In this document: in pieces, positions 6,743 through 14,660 of the stretch | Layout of the letters: every line of letters starts with the position of its first letter | How positions within the stretch are numbered: position 1 is the stretch's first letter | Origin: an uncultured delta proteobacterium | GTDB taxonomy: Bacteria; Desulfobacterota; Desulfovibrionia; Desulfovibrionales; Desulfovibrionaceae | DNA: 32,588 bases | Assembly: GCA_903843965.1 (NCBI GenBank) | Contig: CAIMRY010000002.1 | Location: 1-32,588, forward strand | Direction: 5' to 3' | Notes under the pieces: generated by a model | Told to the model about the DNA's origin: nothing | Seen by the model: only the letters and a program-made list of their open reading frames with translations | Databases searched by the model: none | Translations under genes and position numbers: made by a program

Positions 6743-7408
6743 TTGACTGAACACGACGCCGAACAGGCCGACGAACAGGCCACAGGCCCGCCCGCGCGCA
6801 CCGCAGTTGGCGGCGGACCGGACTCCAGCGCAAGCCTGGACCGCCTGCGCCTGCCCGCCCACCTGGAGAGCCTGCCGCGCTTTCGCGAGCTGGCCCTGGC
6901 CTGGGCCGAGCGGGCAGGGCTGGGTCAGGAGGCCGTGCAGCGCCTGGACCTGGTGCTGGAGGAGATGCTCATGAACGTCTTCCACCACGCCTACCCCGGC
7001 CAACTGGGCGACGTGGAGCTGGCCCTGCTTTCCTCCAGGCAGGCCCTGTTTTCCTCCAGACAGGACAATCCGCGCCCTGAGGCCGCCTTGCCGGGCCGTC
7101 TCAGCCTGACCCTGACGGACTGGGGCCTGGCCTTTGACCCCCTGGCCCCGACCAGGCCCGCCCAGGCTGGCGGCCTGGCGGACGGCTTGACGGAGGGCCT
7201 GGTGGACGGTTTGGCGGAGAGCTTGGAGGAGGGCCAGGCGGAGGCTTCGTTTGACGACCTGGAGGCCCAGCTTGAGGCCAACCTCGAAGCCGGGCTGGAC
7301 GAGCGCGAGCTCGGCGGCATGGGCCTGTTTCTGCTGCGCACCCTGGCCCAGGCCGCCTACGAGCGCCGGGGCAACGCCAACGTATTGACCCTGACCTTCG
7401 GGCCCTGA
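6743..7408 (+). CDS. RsbW-like HATPase anti-sigma factor / serine kinase with a repetitive insert
   Basis: This 221-aa protein uses TTG as the only reasonable start, with AGGGA at 6732-6736. The GHKL ATPase motifs are present: N-box LVLEEMLMNVFHHAYP (~residue 70), G1 box DWGLAFDP (~126) and G2 box GGMGLFLLRTL (~191), ending RGNANVLTLTF. The usual RsbW-type domain is about 140-160 aa. The extra length is a poorly conserved N-terminus, a small duplication (LLSSRQALFSSRQDN, ~residues 95-110), and a 45-60-residue acidic insert of LxxG repeats between G1 and G2, where the ATP lid lies. It completes the partner-switch module. The insert may alter ATP or partner binding, or may be neutral. Confidence 0.85.
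   Translation: MTEHDAEQADEQATGPPARTAVGGGPDSSASLDRLRLPAHLESLPRFRELALAWAERAGLGQEAVQRLDLVLEEMLMNVFHHAYPGQLGDVELALLSSRQALFSSRQDNPRPEAALPGRLSLTLTDWGLAFDPLAPTRPAQAGGLADGLTEGLVDGLAESLEEGQAEASFDDLEAQLEANLEAGLDERELGGMGLFLLRTLAQAAYERRGNANVLTLTFGP
7172..7240 (+). repeat. Degenerate ~12-bp repeat inside the RsbW-like gene
   Basis: The DNA runs through imperfect units of the form GGCCTGGCGGAC, encoding LADG-LTEG-LVDG-LAES-LEEG. It keeps the frame and lies between the G1 and G2 boxes. It looks like slippage-driven growth of a surface loop. Confidence 0.7.
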
Positions 7409-7708
7409 CCTCCCGCCCCGCGTCTTCTGACCCCGGTCCAGGGGCGCTGGCCTCGAATCGTTGAAACCCGCCATTCCGTGCTCCACGGCCAAAGACATAC
7501 ATTTTTGTCCCCGCGCCCCTTGACTTGTGACCAATTTCACAATATCTACTTAAGTGGGATGGAATAATACCTGCGCCCTCTGCCGCACGCTCCTCCACTG
7601 CACCAGCCAGCGGCTCCCGACCTGCTTCTGATCCGAACGCGGCCCGATCCGACCCCGATGTCCGGGGGAGGAAGACATAGGTCACAACGCCATCACAAGG
7701 GGGTTCAC
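7409..7708 (+). other. Intergenic region upstream of the universal stress gene
   Basis: About 300 bases without a convincing gene. It is less GC-rich around 7495-7560, where the promoter and palindromic operator described separately sit. That leaves a ~160-base leader before the stress-protein ATG, in which I see no clear structure. Confidence 0.6.
7520..7548 (+). promoter_or_regulatory. Sigma70-type promoter with CRP/FNR-family operator in its spacer
   Basis: TTGACT (7520-7525) and TATCTA (7543-7548) are separated by 17 bases. The spacer is almost entirely the palindrome TTGTGA-CCAATT-TCACAA (7525-7542), which fits the classic TGTGA-N6-TCACA site of CRP/FNR-family regulators. In Desulfovibrio the nitrosative-stress regulator HcpR is reported to use this type of site. 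A site between -35 and -10 should repress. The likely target is the universal stress gene at 7709. Confidence 0.65.
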
Positions 7709-8122
7709 ATGAAGATTCTCGTCGCCGTCGACCCGTCCGATTCCGTCCACATCGCGGTGGCCAAGGCTGCGGAAATGGCCAAGAAGGAGGGCGCAGAGCT
7801 CTCCCTGCTGGCCGTTGCCGAAAACTTCCAGGACATGGAGAGCATCTTCGGGGCCGAGGCCTCGGACCGCCTGCGCGAACGCGCCCTGAAGGCCCTGGGC
7901 GCCGCCGAGGCCATGGCCAAGGCCGCCGGGGTCAAGCCCAAGCTCCTGAGCGAGGCCGGAGTATCGCCCGAGGACATCATCGTCGACGTGGCAGAGAAGG
8001 GCCACTTCGACCTCATCGTCATGGGCACGCGCAGCAAGAAGGGCAAGACAGGCCTGCGCATGGGCAGCGTGGCCAGCCGGGTGGTGGCCCAGGCCCCGTG
8101 CTCGGTGCTGGTGGCGCGCTAG
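7709..8122 (+). CDS. Universal stress protein, UspA family
   Basis: This 137-aa single-domain protein starts at the ATG at 7709 behind AAGGGGG (7698-7704). It begins with the family's MKILVAVDPSDS strand and ends with the nucleotide-binding region VMGTRSKKGKTGLRMGSVASRVV and the terminal strand APCSVLVAR. The G-x2-G-x9-GS pattern of ATP-binding Usps is only partly kept (GTRSKKG, then RMGS), so ATP binding is likely but not certain. Usps aid survival under starvation or redox stress. The gene stands alone between the operator-bearing promoter and a strong hairpin, so it is probably monocistronic. Confidence 0.93.
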   Translation: MKILVAVDPSDSVHIAVAKAAEMAKKEGAELSLLAVAENFQDMESIFGAEASDRLRERALKALGAAEAMAKAAGVKPKLLSEAGVSPEDIIVDVAEKGHFDLIVMGTRSKKGKTGLRMGSVASRVVAQAPCSVLVAR

Positions 8123-8156
8123 CCTCCGGCCTGCAAACACCCGGCCCGCAAACACC

Positions 8157-8189
8157 CCGGCCCCTGGAACACCCCCCGCCAGGGGCCGG
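8157..8189 (+). terminator. GC-rich hairpin after the universal stress gene
   Basis: An eleven-base perfect stem, CCGGCCCCTGG (8157-8167) and CCAGGGGCCGG (8179-8189), lies 35 bases after the stop codon. There is no T-run, only CCTCTTAG. Confidence 0.5.
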
Positions 8190-8296
8190 ACCTCTTAGCC
8201 GCGCTCCCCGGCTTGCCGGGCCCGGCCAAGATTCGGCCCGGTCCGGCCAGAATCCGCCTCTTGCCCTTGGCGCGGGCCTGACGTAAGAGCGCGCCC

Positions 8297-9433
8297 ATGC
8301 ACGACGCTCCACCAGACACCACGCCGAACGCGCCCGAACCCAAGTACCACGCCCTGGCCCTGCTCTCCGGCGGGCTGGACAGCCTGCTCGCCATCAAGGT
8401 TTTGCAGGAGCAGGGCCTGCGCGTGCTGGGCCTGCACTACGTCAGCCCGTTTTTCGGCAAGCCGCAGCTCCTCGGCCACTGGCGCGAGGAATACGGCATC
8501 GAGGCCGTGAACGTGGACGTCCGCCGGGAGTACCTGGACATGCTCGTGCGCCCGGCCCACGGCTACGGCAAGCACCTGAACCCCTGCGTGGACTGCAAGA
8601 TCCTCATGCTGACCCACGCCAAGACGCTCTTGCCCAAGTACGGCGCGAGCTTCCTCGTCAGCGGCGAGGTGCTGGGCCAGCGGCCCATGAGCCAGCGGGC
8701 CGACACCCTGAACCTCATCCGCAAGGATGCGGGCGTGAAGGAGCTGCTGCTGCGCCCGCTCTCGGCCCAGAAGCTGGGCCCCACGCCCATGGAGGAGTCC
8801 GGGCTGGTGGACCGCTCGCGGCTGCCGGGCATCTGGGGCCGGGGACGCAAGGACCAGCTGGCCCTGGCCGCGCATTTCGGCATCACCACCATTCCCACGC
8901 CCGGCGGGGGCTGCAACCTGGCCGAGGCCGAGCCCGCCGCGCGCTACCTGCCCATCCTGAAGAACCTGGCCGAGCCCGCCTCGCGGGACTTCAGCCTCTC
9001 GCACCTGGGGCGGCAATACTGGGCCGGGGGTTACTGGCTGTCCATCGGCCGCAACCAGCACGACAACGCCGCCCTGGAGACCGCACGACGGCCCACGGAC
9101 ATCCTGCTGCGCCTGCGCGACCTGCCCGGCCCCATGGCCCTGGGGCGGCAGTACGAACCGGCCGCAGGCGTGCACCCCGGCCAGAGCCCGCACAATTGGC
9201 CCGCCGACGTGCTGGCCGACGCGTGCGCCTTTGCCGCGTCATACTCGCCCAAGGCCCGGACCCAGTCCGCAGAGGGGGCCGAGGCCGGACGCCCGGTCAT
9301 CATGCTGGTGCGCCAGGGCAAAGGCGAGGCGGAAATCGTGACGGAAATCAGCGTGACCCCGGCCCGGCAGACCCCGCTCGGCTGGACCGAGCCCAAGTCC
9401 GCCGCGCTGGCGGCCTGGAAGCGCCGGTCCTGA
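8297..9433 (+). CDS. PP-loop ATPase, tRNA thiolation type (ThiI/MnmA-like) with NFACT-R-like C-terminus
   Basis: This 378-aa cytoplasmic enzyme has a PP-loop SGGLDSLLA at about residue 25 (adenylating ATPase). A paired-cysteine motif NPCVDCK lies near residue 95 and GEVLGQRPMSQ near residue 123. These match the AANH/ThiI-type sulfurtransferases that activate a tRNA uridine and replace oxygen with sulfur. A further cysteine sits in TPGGGCNL (~200). The C-terminal part (SLSHLGRQYWAGGYWLSIGRNQHDN, residues ~235 on, in two pieces) resembles the RNA-binding NFACT-R domain attached to such proteins in some anaerobes. It lacks the THUMP domain of classical ThiI. The exact base modified cannot be told. 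No strong ribosome-binding site precedes the ATG. Confidence 0.8.
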   Translation: MHDAPPDTTPNAPEPKYHALALLSGGLDSLLAIKVLQEQGLRVLGLHYVSPFFGKPQLLGHWREEYGIEAVNVDVRREYLDMLVRPAHGYGKHLNPCVDCKILMLTHAKTLLPKYGASFLVSGEVLGQRPMSQRADTLNLIRKDAGVKELLLRPLSAQKLGPTPMEESGLVDRSRLPGIWGRGRKDQLALAAHFGITTIPTPGGGCNLAEAEPAARYLPILKNLAEPASRDFSLSHLGRQYWAGGYWLSIGRNQHDNAALETARRPTDILLRLRDLPGPMALGRQYEPAAGVHPGQSPHNWPADVLADACAFAASYSPKARTQSAEGAEAGRPVIMLVRQGKGEAEIVTEISVTPARQTPLGWTEPKSAALAAWKRRS

Positions 9434-9440
9434 ACGTCCT

Positions 9441-9496
9441 GGCCTGACCGGGCTGGCCTGACCGGGCTGGCCTGACCGGGCTGGCCTGACCGGGCC
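9441..9496 (+). repeat. Four-copy 14-bp tandem repeat downstream of the PP-loop gene
   Basis: GGCCTGACCGGGCT is repeated at 9441, 9455, 9469 and 9483, the last copy ending CC instead of CT. It starts eight bases after the stop codon and lies in the 249-base gap before the BI-1 gene. It is non-coding as far as can be seen. Confidence 0.85.
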
Positions 9497-9682
9497 TGAC
9501 GAACCGGCGCACACCGGAGCGAACCGTTGCGCACCAGCGCGAACCAAGCCAAAAACCGTCCGGAACGGACCAGCGCCCGGCCCCTTGCCAAAGCCCCTGG
9601 CAGGGCTTATCTTGCAGAGGTTATGGCGGACTCGCACCCGCCCCCTGAATCACGAACGCATTCCTTGCAGGAGGAACTCAAC

Positions 9683-10396
9683 ATGGCAGGCTATCCTTCC
9701 TATCCCGGCGCGCAGGCCAGCGTCTCCAAAGCCGAGACCATCAACGCCTTCATGCGCGGCATCTACGGCTGGATGAGCACGGGCATGCTGCTCACTGCGG
9801 CCACGGCCTGGTTCACGGCCAACAGCCCGCTCGGCACGACCGTGCTCAGCAACCCCATTTTGATGATCGTGCTGGTGGTGCTGCAGCTCGGCCTGGTCAT
9901 CGGCCTGTCCGCCGCCATCAACAAGCTCTCCGGCTCCGCAGCCACGCTGATGTTTTTGGCCTACAGCGCGCTCACCGGGCTCACGCTCTCGTCCATCTTC
10001 TTCGTGTACAGCATGGCCAGCATCTTCCAGGCCTTCGTGGTCACGGCGGGCATGTTCGGCGCCATGAGCATCTACGGCATGGTCACCAAGCGCGACCTGA
10101 CGAGCCTGGGCAGCTTCATGTTCATGGGCCTCATCGGCATCGTTTTGGCCTCGGTGGTGAACATGTTCGTCAAAAGCTCGGCCTTGAGCTACGCCATCTC
10201 GCTCATCGGCGTGTTCGTGTTCGTGGGGCTCACCGCGTACGACACCCAGAAGCTCAAGTACATGGGCGAAGCCATGCCGCTGGGCGACGGCACGGCCATC
10301 CGCCGGGGCACCATCCTGGGCGCGCTGACCCTGTACCTGGACTTCCTGAACCTGTTCCTGATGCTGCTGCGCCTCTTCGGCTCCAGCCGCGACTAG
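9683..10396 (+). CDS. Bax inhibitor-1 / YccA family integral membrane protein
   Basis: This 237-aa protein starts at the ATG at 9683 behind AGGAGGAA (9669-9676); an in-frame upstream extension is open but lacks a better start. After a short cytoplasmic N-terminus (KAETINAFMRGIYGWM, the family's entry motif) there are about seven membrane helices. The conserved segment GLTAYDTQKLK lies near residue 190, where the D-x-Q residues belong to the family's pH/Ca2+-sensing centre. It ends ALTLYLDFLNLFLMLLRLFG, typical of the family. Bacterial BI-1 proteins are pH-sensitive leak channels or modulators of the membrane protease FtsH. It is transcribed alone, with a strong hairpin right behind it. Confidence 0.95.
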   Translation: MAGYPSYPGAQASVSKAETINAFMRGIYGWMSTGMLLTAATAWFTANSPLGTTVLSNPILMIVLVVLQLGLVIGLSAAINKLSGSAATLMFLAYSALTGLTLSSIFFVYSMASIFQAFVVTAGMFGAMSIYGMVTKRDLTSLGSFMFMGLIGIVLASVVNMFVKSSALSYAISLIGVFVFVGLTAYDTQKLKYMGEAMPLGDGTAIRRGTILGALTLYLDFLNLFLMLLRLFGSSRD

Positions 10397-10405
10397 CCAA
10401 AACCG

Positions 10406-10446
10406 GCGCGGGCCGCTCTCCTCCATCGGTGGGGGGCGGCCCGCGC
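10406..10446 (+). terminator. Hairpin after the BI-1 family gene
   Basis: An eleven-base perfect stem, GCGCGGGCCGC (10406-10416) and GCGGCCCGCGC (10436-10446), is followed by ACTCCTTT. It sits directly before lpxK, whose ATG is eight bases further on. Confidence 0.7.
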
Positions 10447-10454
10447 ACTCCTTT

Positions 10455-11558
10455 ATGCCGAACATCCCCGCCCTGCAACACCGTCTCCGGCATTTCCTGC
10501 GCCCTCTGGCCGCGCTGTACGCCCAGCTCATGCGCCTGCGCTGCTGGCTGTATGCGCGCGGCACCCTGCGCTCGTGGCGGCCGCCCTGCCCCTGCGTCAG
10601 CGTGGGCAACATCGGCTGGGGCGGCAGCGGCAAGACCCCGCTCTGCGGGCACCTGCTGCGCTGGGCGGGCAAGCGCGAGGAGCACGGCGTGGTGCTCACC
10701 CGGGGCTACCGCTCCCGGCCCAGGCGGCTGCCCCTGCTGGTGACCCCCGGCGCAAGCCCGGCCCAGGCCGGGGACGAGCCCCTGATGCTGGCCAAGACCC
10801 ACCGCCTGGCGCGCATCGTGGTCGACCCCAAACGCGCGCGCTCCGGGGCCTGGGCCTGCGCCCGCTTCGACCCGGACTTCGTGCTCCTGGACGACGGCTT
10901 CCAGCACCTGGCCGTGGCCAGGGACATCGACCTGGTGCTGCTGACTCCGCACGACCTCATGGCGGGCTGGAACCGCGTGCAGCCCCTGGGTTCCTGGCGT
11001 GAGGGCGCAAGCGCCCTGGTCAGGGCCTCGGCCTTTCTGATCAAGGTGGTGCCGGGAAGGCAGCCCGGCTTGTCCCAGGCCATAGATGAGCGCCTGCGCC
11101 CCTATGGCAAGCCCATCTTCACCTTTGCCCTGAAGCCGCGCGGCCTGGCCCGGCTGGACGGCTCGGCCCGGGCCGTGGACCTGGGCGGCCAGGACTACAT
11201 CGTGGCCAGCGGCATCGCCGACCCGGACCAGGCCGCAGCCACGGCGGCCAAGCTCCTGGGCTGCGAGCCTCGGCAGGTGCTGGACTTCAACGACCACCAC
11301 GGCTTTCGCCAGGCCGACGTGACGCGCATCCGCGAGGCCGCAGACGGCGCGCACGTGGTCATCACGCCCAAGGACGCCGTGAAGCTGCGGCTGCTGCTCG
11401 GCACGGGCGACTTCTGGACCCTGCGCACGGTGCTGCGCTTTGGCCCCAAGTACAACTGCGACATGGAGTTCGACGACTGGTTCGGCGCGCACTTTGGCGA
11501 GCTGGCCAGGCACCACAGCCACAACTACCGCCAGGCCATGCGCGAAGAGCTGGCCTAG
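10455..11558 (+). CDS. lpxK: Tetraacyldisaccharide 4'-kinase (lipid A biosynthesis)
   Basis: This 367-aa protein matches the usual LpxK length. It phosphorylates the 4' position of the lipid A disaccharide at the inner face of the cytoplasmic membrane. Visible family marks are an N-terminal amphipathic/hydrophobic segment (residues ~10-37), the P-loop VGNIGWGGSGKTPL (~residue 50-63), TRGYRSR, GDEP, and the Walker-B-like LLDDGFQH (~144-151). The late motif DHHGF and TPKDAVKL near residue 310 are also typical. It shows that the organism makes lipid A. The ATG lies just after a strong hairpin and without a clear ribosome-binding site, so its expression signals are unclear. Confidence 0.95.
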   Translation: MPNIPALQHRLRHFLRPLAALYAQLMRLRCWLYARGTLRSWRPPCPCVSVGNIGWGGSGKTPLCGHLLRWAGKREEHGVVLTRGYRSRPRRLPLLVTPGASPAQAGDEPLMLAKTHRLARIVVDPKRARSGAWACARFDPDFVLLDDGFQHLAVARDIDLVLLTPHDLMAGWNRVQPLGSWREGASALVRASAFLIKVVPGRQPGLSQAIDERLRPYGKPIFTFALKPRGLARLDGSARAVDLGGQDYIVASGIADPDQAAATAAKLLGCEPRQVLDFNDHHGFRQADVTRIREAADGAHVVITPKDAVKLRLLLGTGDFWTLRTVLRFGPKYNCDMEFDDWFGAHFGELARHHSHNYRQAMREELA

Positions 11559-11977
11559 GGCCGCGCCCCGAAAGACGTTGCCCCGGAATAGCGTTGCCCC
11601 GAAACGACGTTGGTCCTAAAAAGCTTTGGCCCCAAGGCGTTGACTCCAGGGTGTTGACTCCAAGACGTTGACCCGCAGCGAGGCAGCGTGCCCCGCCGCC
11701 AGGAACAACGCCAAACCTTTTACCGATTGGAGCATCTGCTCTCTGCGAAAGTGCGCAGGGAGACGCCCAACCACTGCGAGCCCCTTTCGCCGCAGGCCGC
11801 GAGCCCCTACAGCGGGCAGACAGCGCGGGCCAGGGCTGCGTCGAGGCCAGAAAATGAGCGCCAGAAAATGAGCGCCAGGCCCTGCCCCAGCCAGCCGTCA
11901 ACCCTGCCCACCCCGGCCCAGCCCACCCCGGCCTCACCCGTCGGCCCCCACATTTCCTTCAACACAACGAGATAGAC
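11559..11977 (+). other. 419-base non-coding gap between lpxK and rnr
   Basis: No convincing gene is present. The first part is a degenerate tandem repeat (listed separately). Further on, CCAGAAAATGAGCG occurs twice in tandem around 11848-11876, followed by a C-rich tract. The last 30 bases are less GC-rich and may carry the rnr leader, but no clear promoter or ribosome-binding site is visible. Confidence 0.6.
11574..11676 (+). repeat. Degenerate 14-17-bp tandem repeat behind lpxK
   Basis: About seven imperfect units share the theme GCGTTG-(A/C)C(T/C)CC-AAG: the GTTG/TTTG core recurs at roughly 14-17-base steps from 11574 to 11676. The array looks like an old, mutated tandem repeat. No function is evident. 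Confidence 0.6.
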
Positions 11978-14599
11978 ATGAAAAAGAAGAACCGCACCCC
12001 CAGCACTCCGCCCCTGCCCACGGACCACAAGACCCTGCTCAAGCTGTTGCGCGAGGCCAAGCGCCCGCTGGTCCCGGACGACCTGGTGGCCGAGCTCGGC
12101 CTGCACCGCCGCAAGCGCGGCGAGGTCGAGGACATGCTGAAAGACCTCGTGGCCGAGGGCAAGCTCCTCCAACTGGGCCGGGCCTACGGCCTGCTCGACC
12201 GCATGAACCTGATCACCGGCAAGGTGCAGACCCAGCGCTCCGGCGTGTCCTTTCTGATCCCCGACGACCCCCGGCGCAAGGACGTGTTCCTGGGCCAGGA
12301 CACTGGCGGGGCCTGGAACGGCGACCGCGTGGCCGTGGCCATCACCCGCGAGCACAGGAGCTCCGGACGCGAGGGCCGCAACCACGAGGGCCGCGTGGTG
12401 CGCATCGTCGAGCGCGGCCGCAGCGTGCTGCCCGTGCGCGTCATGCGCTCCGCCGGGCCGAACAGCCTGCTCTGCCGCCCCACAGACCCGCGCCTGGACT
12501 TCGCCATCCTGGCCGAGGGCGTGGACCCGGCCCTGGGCCTGCACACGGGAGACATCGCCCTGTGCGCCCCCGGCGAGCAGGTGGACCCGGCGCTCTGGGC
12601 CGGAACCATCCTCTCGCGCCTGGGGCCGGAATCCGAGGCCAAGGTCCAGGAGGCCCTGGTCAAGGCCAACCACGGCGTGCCCACGGCCTTCCCCGCCGAC
12701 GCGCTCCAGGAGGCCGCAGCCCTGCCCAAGGTCCCGGACCAGGCCGACTACCTCGGGACCGACTCTCGGAGTTCCGGGACCGACTCTCGGAGTTCCGGGG
12801 CCGACTCTCGGAGTTCCGGGGCCGACTCTCGGAGTTCCGGGGCTGGCTCCCGGAGATCTGGAACCGGGCGTGAGGACCTGCGCGCCACGCCCTTTGTGAC
12901 CATCGACGGCAAGACCGCGCGCGACTTTGACGACGCCGTCTATGTTGAGCGAGCAGGGGGCGAGCGCAAGGGCGCAGGCTACGTGCTCTGGGTGGCCATA
13001 GCCGACGTGGCCCACTACGTGCCGCTCGGCTCGGCACTGGACCGCGAGGCCTATGATCGCGGCAACTCCTACTACTTCCCGTCCTCGGTGGAGCCCATGT
13101 TCCCCCAGGCCCTGTCCAACGGGCTGTGCAGCCTGAACCCCGGCGTACCCCGGCTGACCATGGCCGTGCGCCTGGACTTCAACGACCGGGGCCTGCCCGG
13201 CGAGGTGCGCGTCATGAACGCGGTCATCAACAGCCACGCCCGGCTGACCTATTCCCGCGCGCGCGACGTCTGCGTGGACAAACTGCCCGAGGCGCGCGCC
13301 GGGCTGAAGGACGAGGTCGCGTCCACCCTCGGCCCTGCCGCAGGCGAGGCAGTGCTCGGCATGCTCGACATCGCCGAGGAGCTGGCCCGCAAGATGCGTA
13401 GCCGCCGCATCGAGCGCGGCAGCCTGGACTTCGACCTGCCCGAAGGCGAGGTCCAGTTCGACGCAGACGGCCAGCCCACGTCGGTCATCCCCAAGGTGCG
13501 CAACTTCGCCCACCAGTTGATCGAAGAGTTCATGATCGCCGCCAACGAGGCCGTGAGCGAGTTCCTCCAGGCCCATGCCCTGCCCTGCATGTACCGCGTG
13601 CACGCCGCGCCCGACCACGAGAAGCTGGAGACCCTGTACACCCTGCTGGCTCGTCTGGACGGCGAGGCCGCGCCCAAAAAGGCCAGGACCGACCGCTTCA
13701 GCGACGAGGACTTCACGCCCCAGGCCCTGGGCCGCATGCTGGCCTCGGTGGCGGGCACGGAGCGGGAATTTCTGGTGCACCGGCTGGTGCTGCGCAGCAT
13801 GAAGCAGGCCCGCTACCAGCCGGAGAATGAGGGCCACTACGGCCTGGCCAGCGCGAGCTACGCGCACTTCACCTCGCCCATCCGCCGCTACGCCGACCTT
13901 ATCGTGCACCGCCTGCTCAAGCGCGCCCTGGGCGATCAGGCCATGCCCGTGCCGGGCTTCAAGAAGCTGGCCGAAATGGGCCAGCACCTCTCCGCGCGGG
14001 AGCGCGTGAGCCAGGAGGCCGAGCGCGAGTGCCACAAGCGCTACGTCTGCCTGGTGCTGCACGGCCAGGAGGGCCGGGAGTTCGCGGGCGTGGTCACGGG
14101 GCTCACGGACTTCGGGTTCTGGGTGGAGCTGACCGAGGTCTTGTCCGAGGGCTTCATCCGCCTGTCGACCATGCTCGACGATTACTACGGCTATTTCAAG
14201 GAGCGCGAGATGCTGGTGGGCAGCCGCACGGGCCGGGTCATCCGCGCCGGGCAGGCCGTGCGGGTCAAGCTTTTGGGCGCGCACCTGGACCGGTTGGAGA
14301 TCAACCTGGAAATGGTGCTGGAGCGCAAGAAGGGCGCGCCGGGCGAAGCGCAGGCTGGCGCAGGCGACTCCGCGCCGCCCCTGCCCCGCGCCACCCGGCG
14401 CGAGCAGCACGCCATGGAGGACCGCCGCCGCGCGGACCAGGCCAGGAAGAAGCGCCAGGGCGCAGGCAAAAGCGCCGGGGGCCAGGGCTCCGGGGCCAAG
14501 GACGCTGGCGGGCACGACGCCTTTGGCCGGAAGACCGGCGGCCAGAAGTCCGGAGGCCCGAAGGCGGGCGGCAAGAAGGCGGGGGGCAAGCGCAAGTAG
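11978..14599 (+). CDS. rnr: Ribonuclease R (3'-5' exoribonuclease)
   Basis: This 873-aa protein processively degrades structured RNA. Domains in order: a winged-helix region (residues ~12-68), cold-shock/OB domains (~70-250), the RNB catalytic domain starting near FVTIDGKTARDFDDAVYV (~305-322, whose aspartates bind the catalytic metals), with HFTSPIRRYADL at ~628, and an S1 domain (FAGVVTGLTDFGFWVEL, ~700-785). The tail (~790-873) is a Gly/Lys-rich basic low-complexity segment (GGPKAGGKKAGGKRK), common in RNase R. Unusual is a 35-residue insert at 260-294, five copies of a GTDSRSS-type heptad, between the OB and RNB domains. The start is the ATG at 11978; no strong ribosome-binding site is visible. 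Confidence 0.95.
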   Translation: MKKKNRTPSTPPLPTDHKTLLKLLREAKRPLVPDDLVAELGLHRRKRGEVEDMLKDLVAEGKLLQLGRAYGLLDRMNLITGKVQTQRSGVSFLIPDDPRRKDVFLGQDTGGAWNGDRVAVAITREHRSSGREGRNHEGRVVRIVERGRSVLPVRVMRSAGPNSLLCRPTDPRLDFAILAEGVDPALGLHTGDIALCAPGEQVDPALWAGTILSRLGPESEAKVQEALVKANHGVPTAFPADALQEAAALPKVPDQADYLGTDSRSSGTDSRSSGADSRSSGADSRSSGAGSRRSGTGREDLRATPFVTIDGKTARDFDDAVYVERAGGERKGAGYVLWVAIADVAHYVPLGSALDREAYDRGNSYYFPSSVEPMFPQALSNGLCSLNPGVPRLTMAVRLDFNDRGLPGEVRVMNAVINSHARLTYSRARDVCVDKLPEARAGLKDEVASTLGPAAGEAVLGMLDIAEELARKMRSRRIERGSLDFDLPEGEVQFDADGQPTSVIPKVRNFAHQLIEEFMIAANEAVSEFLQAHALPCMYRVHAAPDHEKLETLYTLLARLDGEAAPKKARTDRFSDEDFTPQALGRMLASVAGTEREFLVHRLVLRSMKQARYQPENEGHYGLASASYAHFTSPIRRYADLIVHRLLKRALGDQAMPVPGFKKLAEMGQHLSARERVSQEAERECHKRYVCLVLHGQEGREFAGVVTGLTDFGFWVELTEVLSEGFIRLSTMLDDYYGYFKEREMLVGSRTGRVIRAGQAVRVKLLGAHLDRLEINLEMVLERKKGAPGEAQAGAGDSAPPLPRATRREQHAMEDRRRADQARKKRQGAGKSAGGQGSGAKDAGGHDAFGRKTGGQKSGGPKAGGKKAGGKRK
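12755..12859 (+). repeat. Five-copy 21-bp in-frame repeat within rnr
   Basis: The unit GGGACCGACTCTCGGAGTTCC occurs at 12755 and 12776, with one-base variants (GGGGCC...) at 12797 and 12818 and a more diverged copy at 12839. It encodes GTDSRSS, GTDSRSS, GADSRSS, GADSRSS, GAGSRRS. The near identity at DNA level implies recent expansion. Confidence 0.95.
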
Positions 14600-14660
14600 T
14601 GCAGAGTAGTGGTAAGGGTTTACGCCTCCGGCGCTTTGTGGTGGCATGTCTGGCGTGCAT

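Noticed and set aside
12755-12859. CRISPR or regulatory repeat
   Set aside because: Contiguous in-frame 21-bp units inside a coding gene.
11807-14647. Very long minus-strand open frame opposite rnr
   Set aside because: Its composition is that of a GC-rich shadow frame, while the plus strand encodes a full RNase R.
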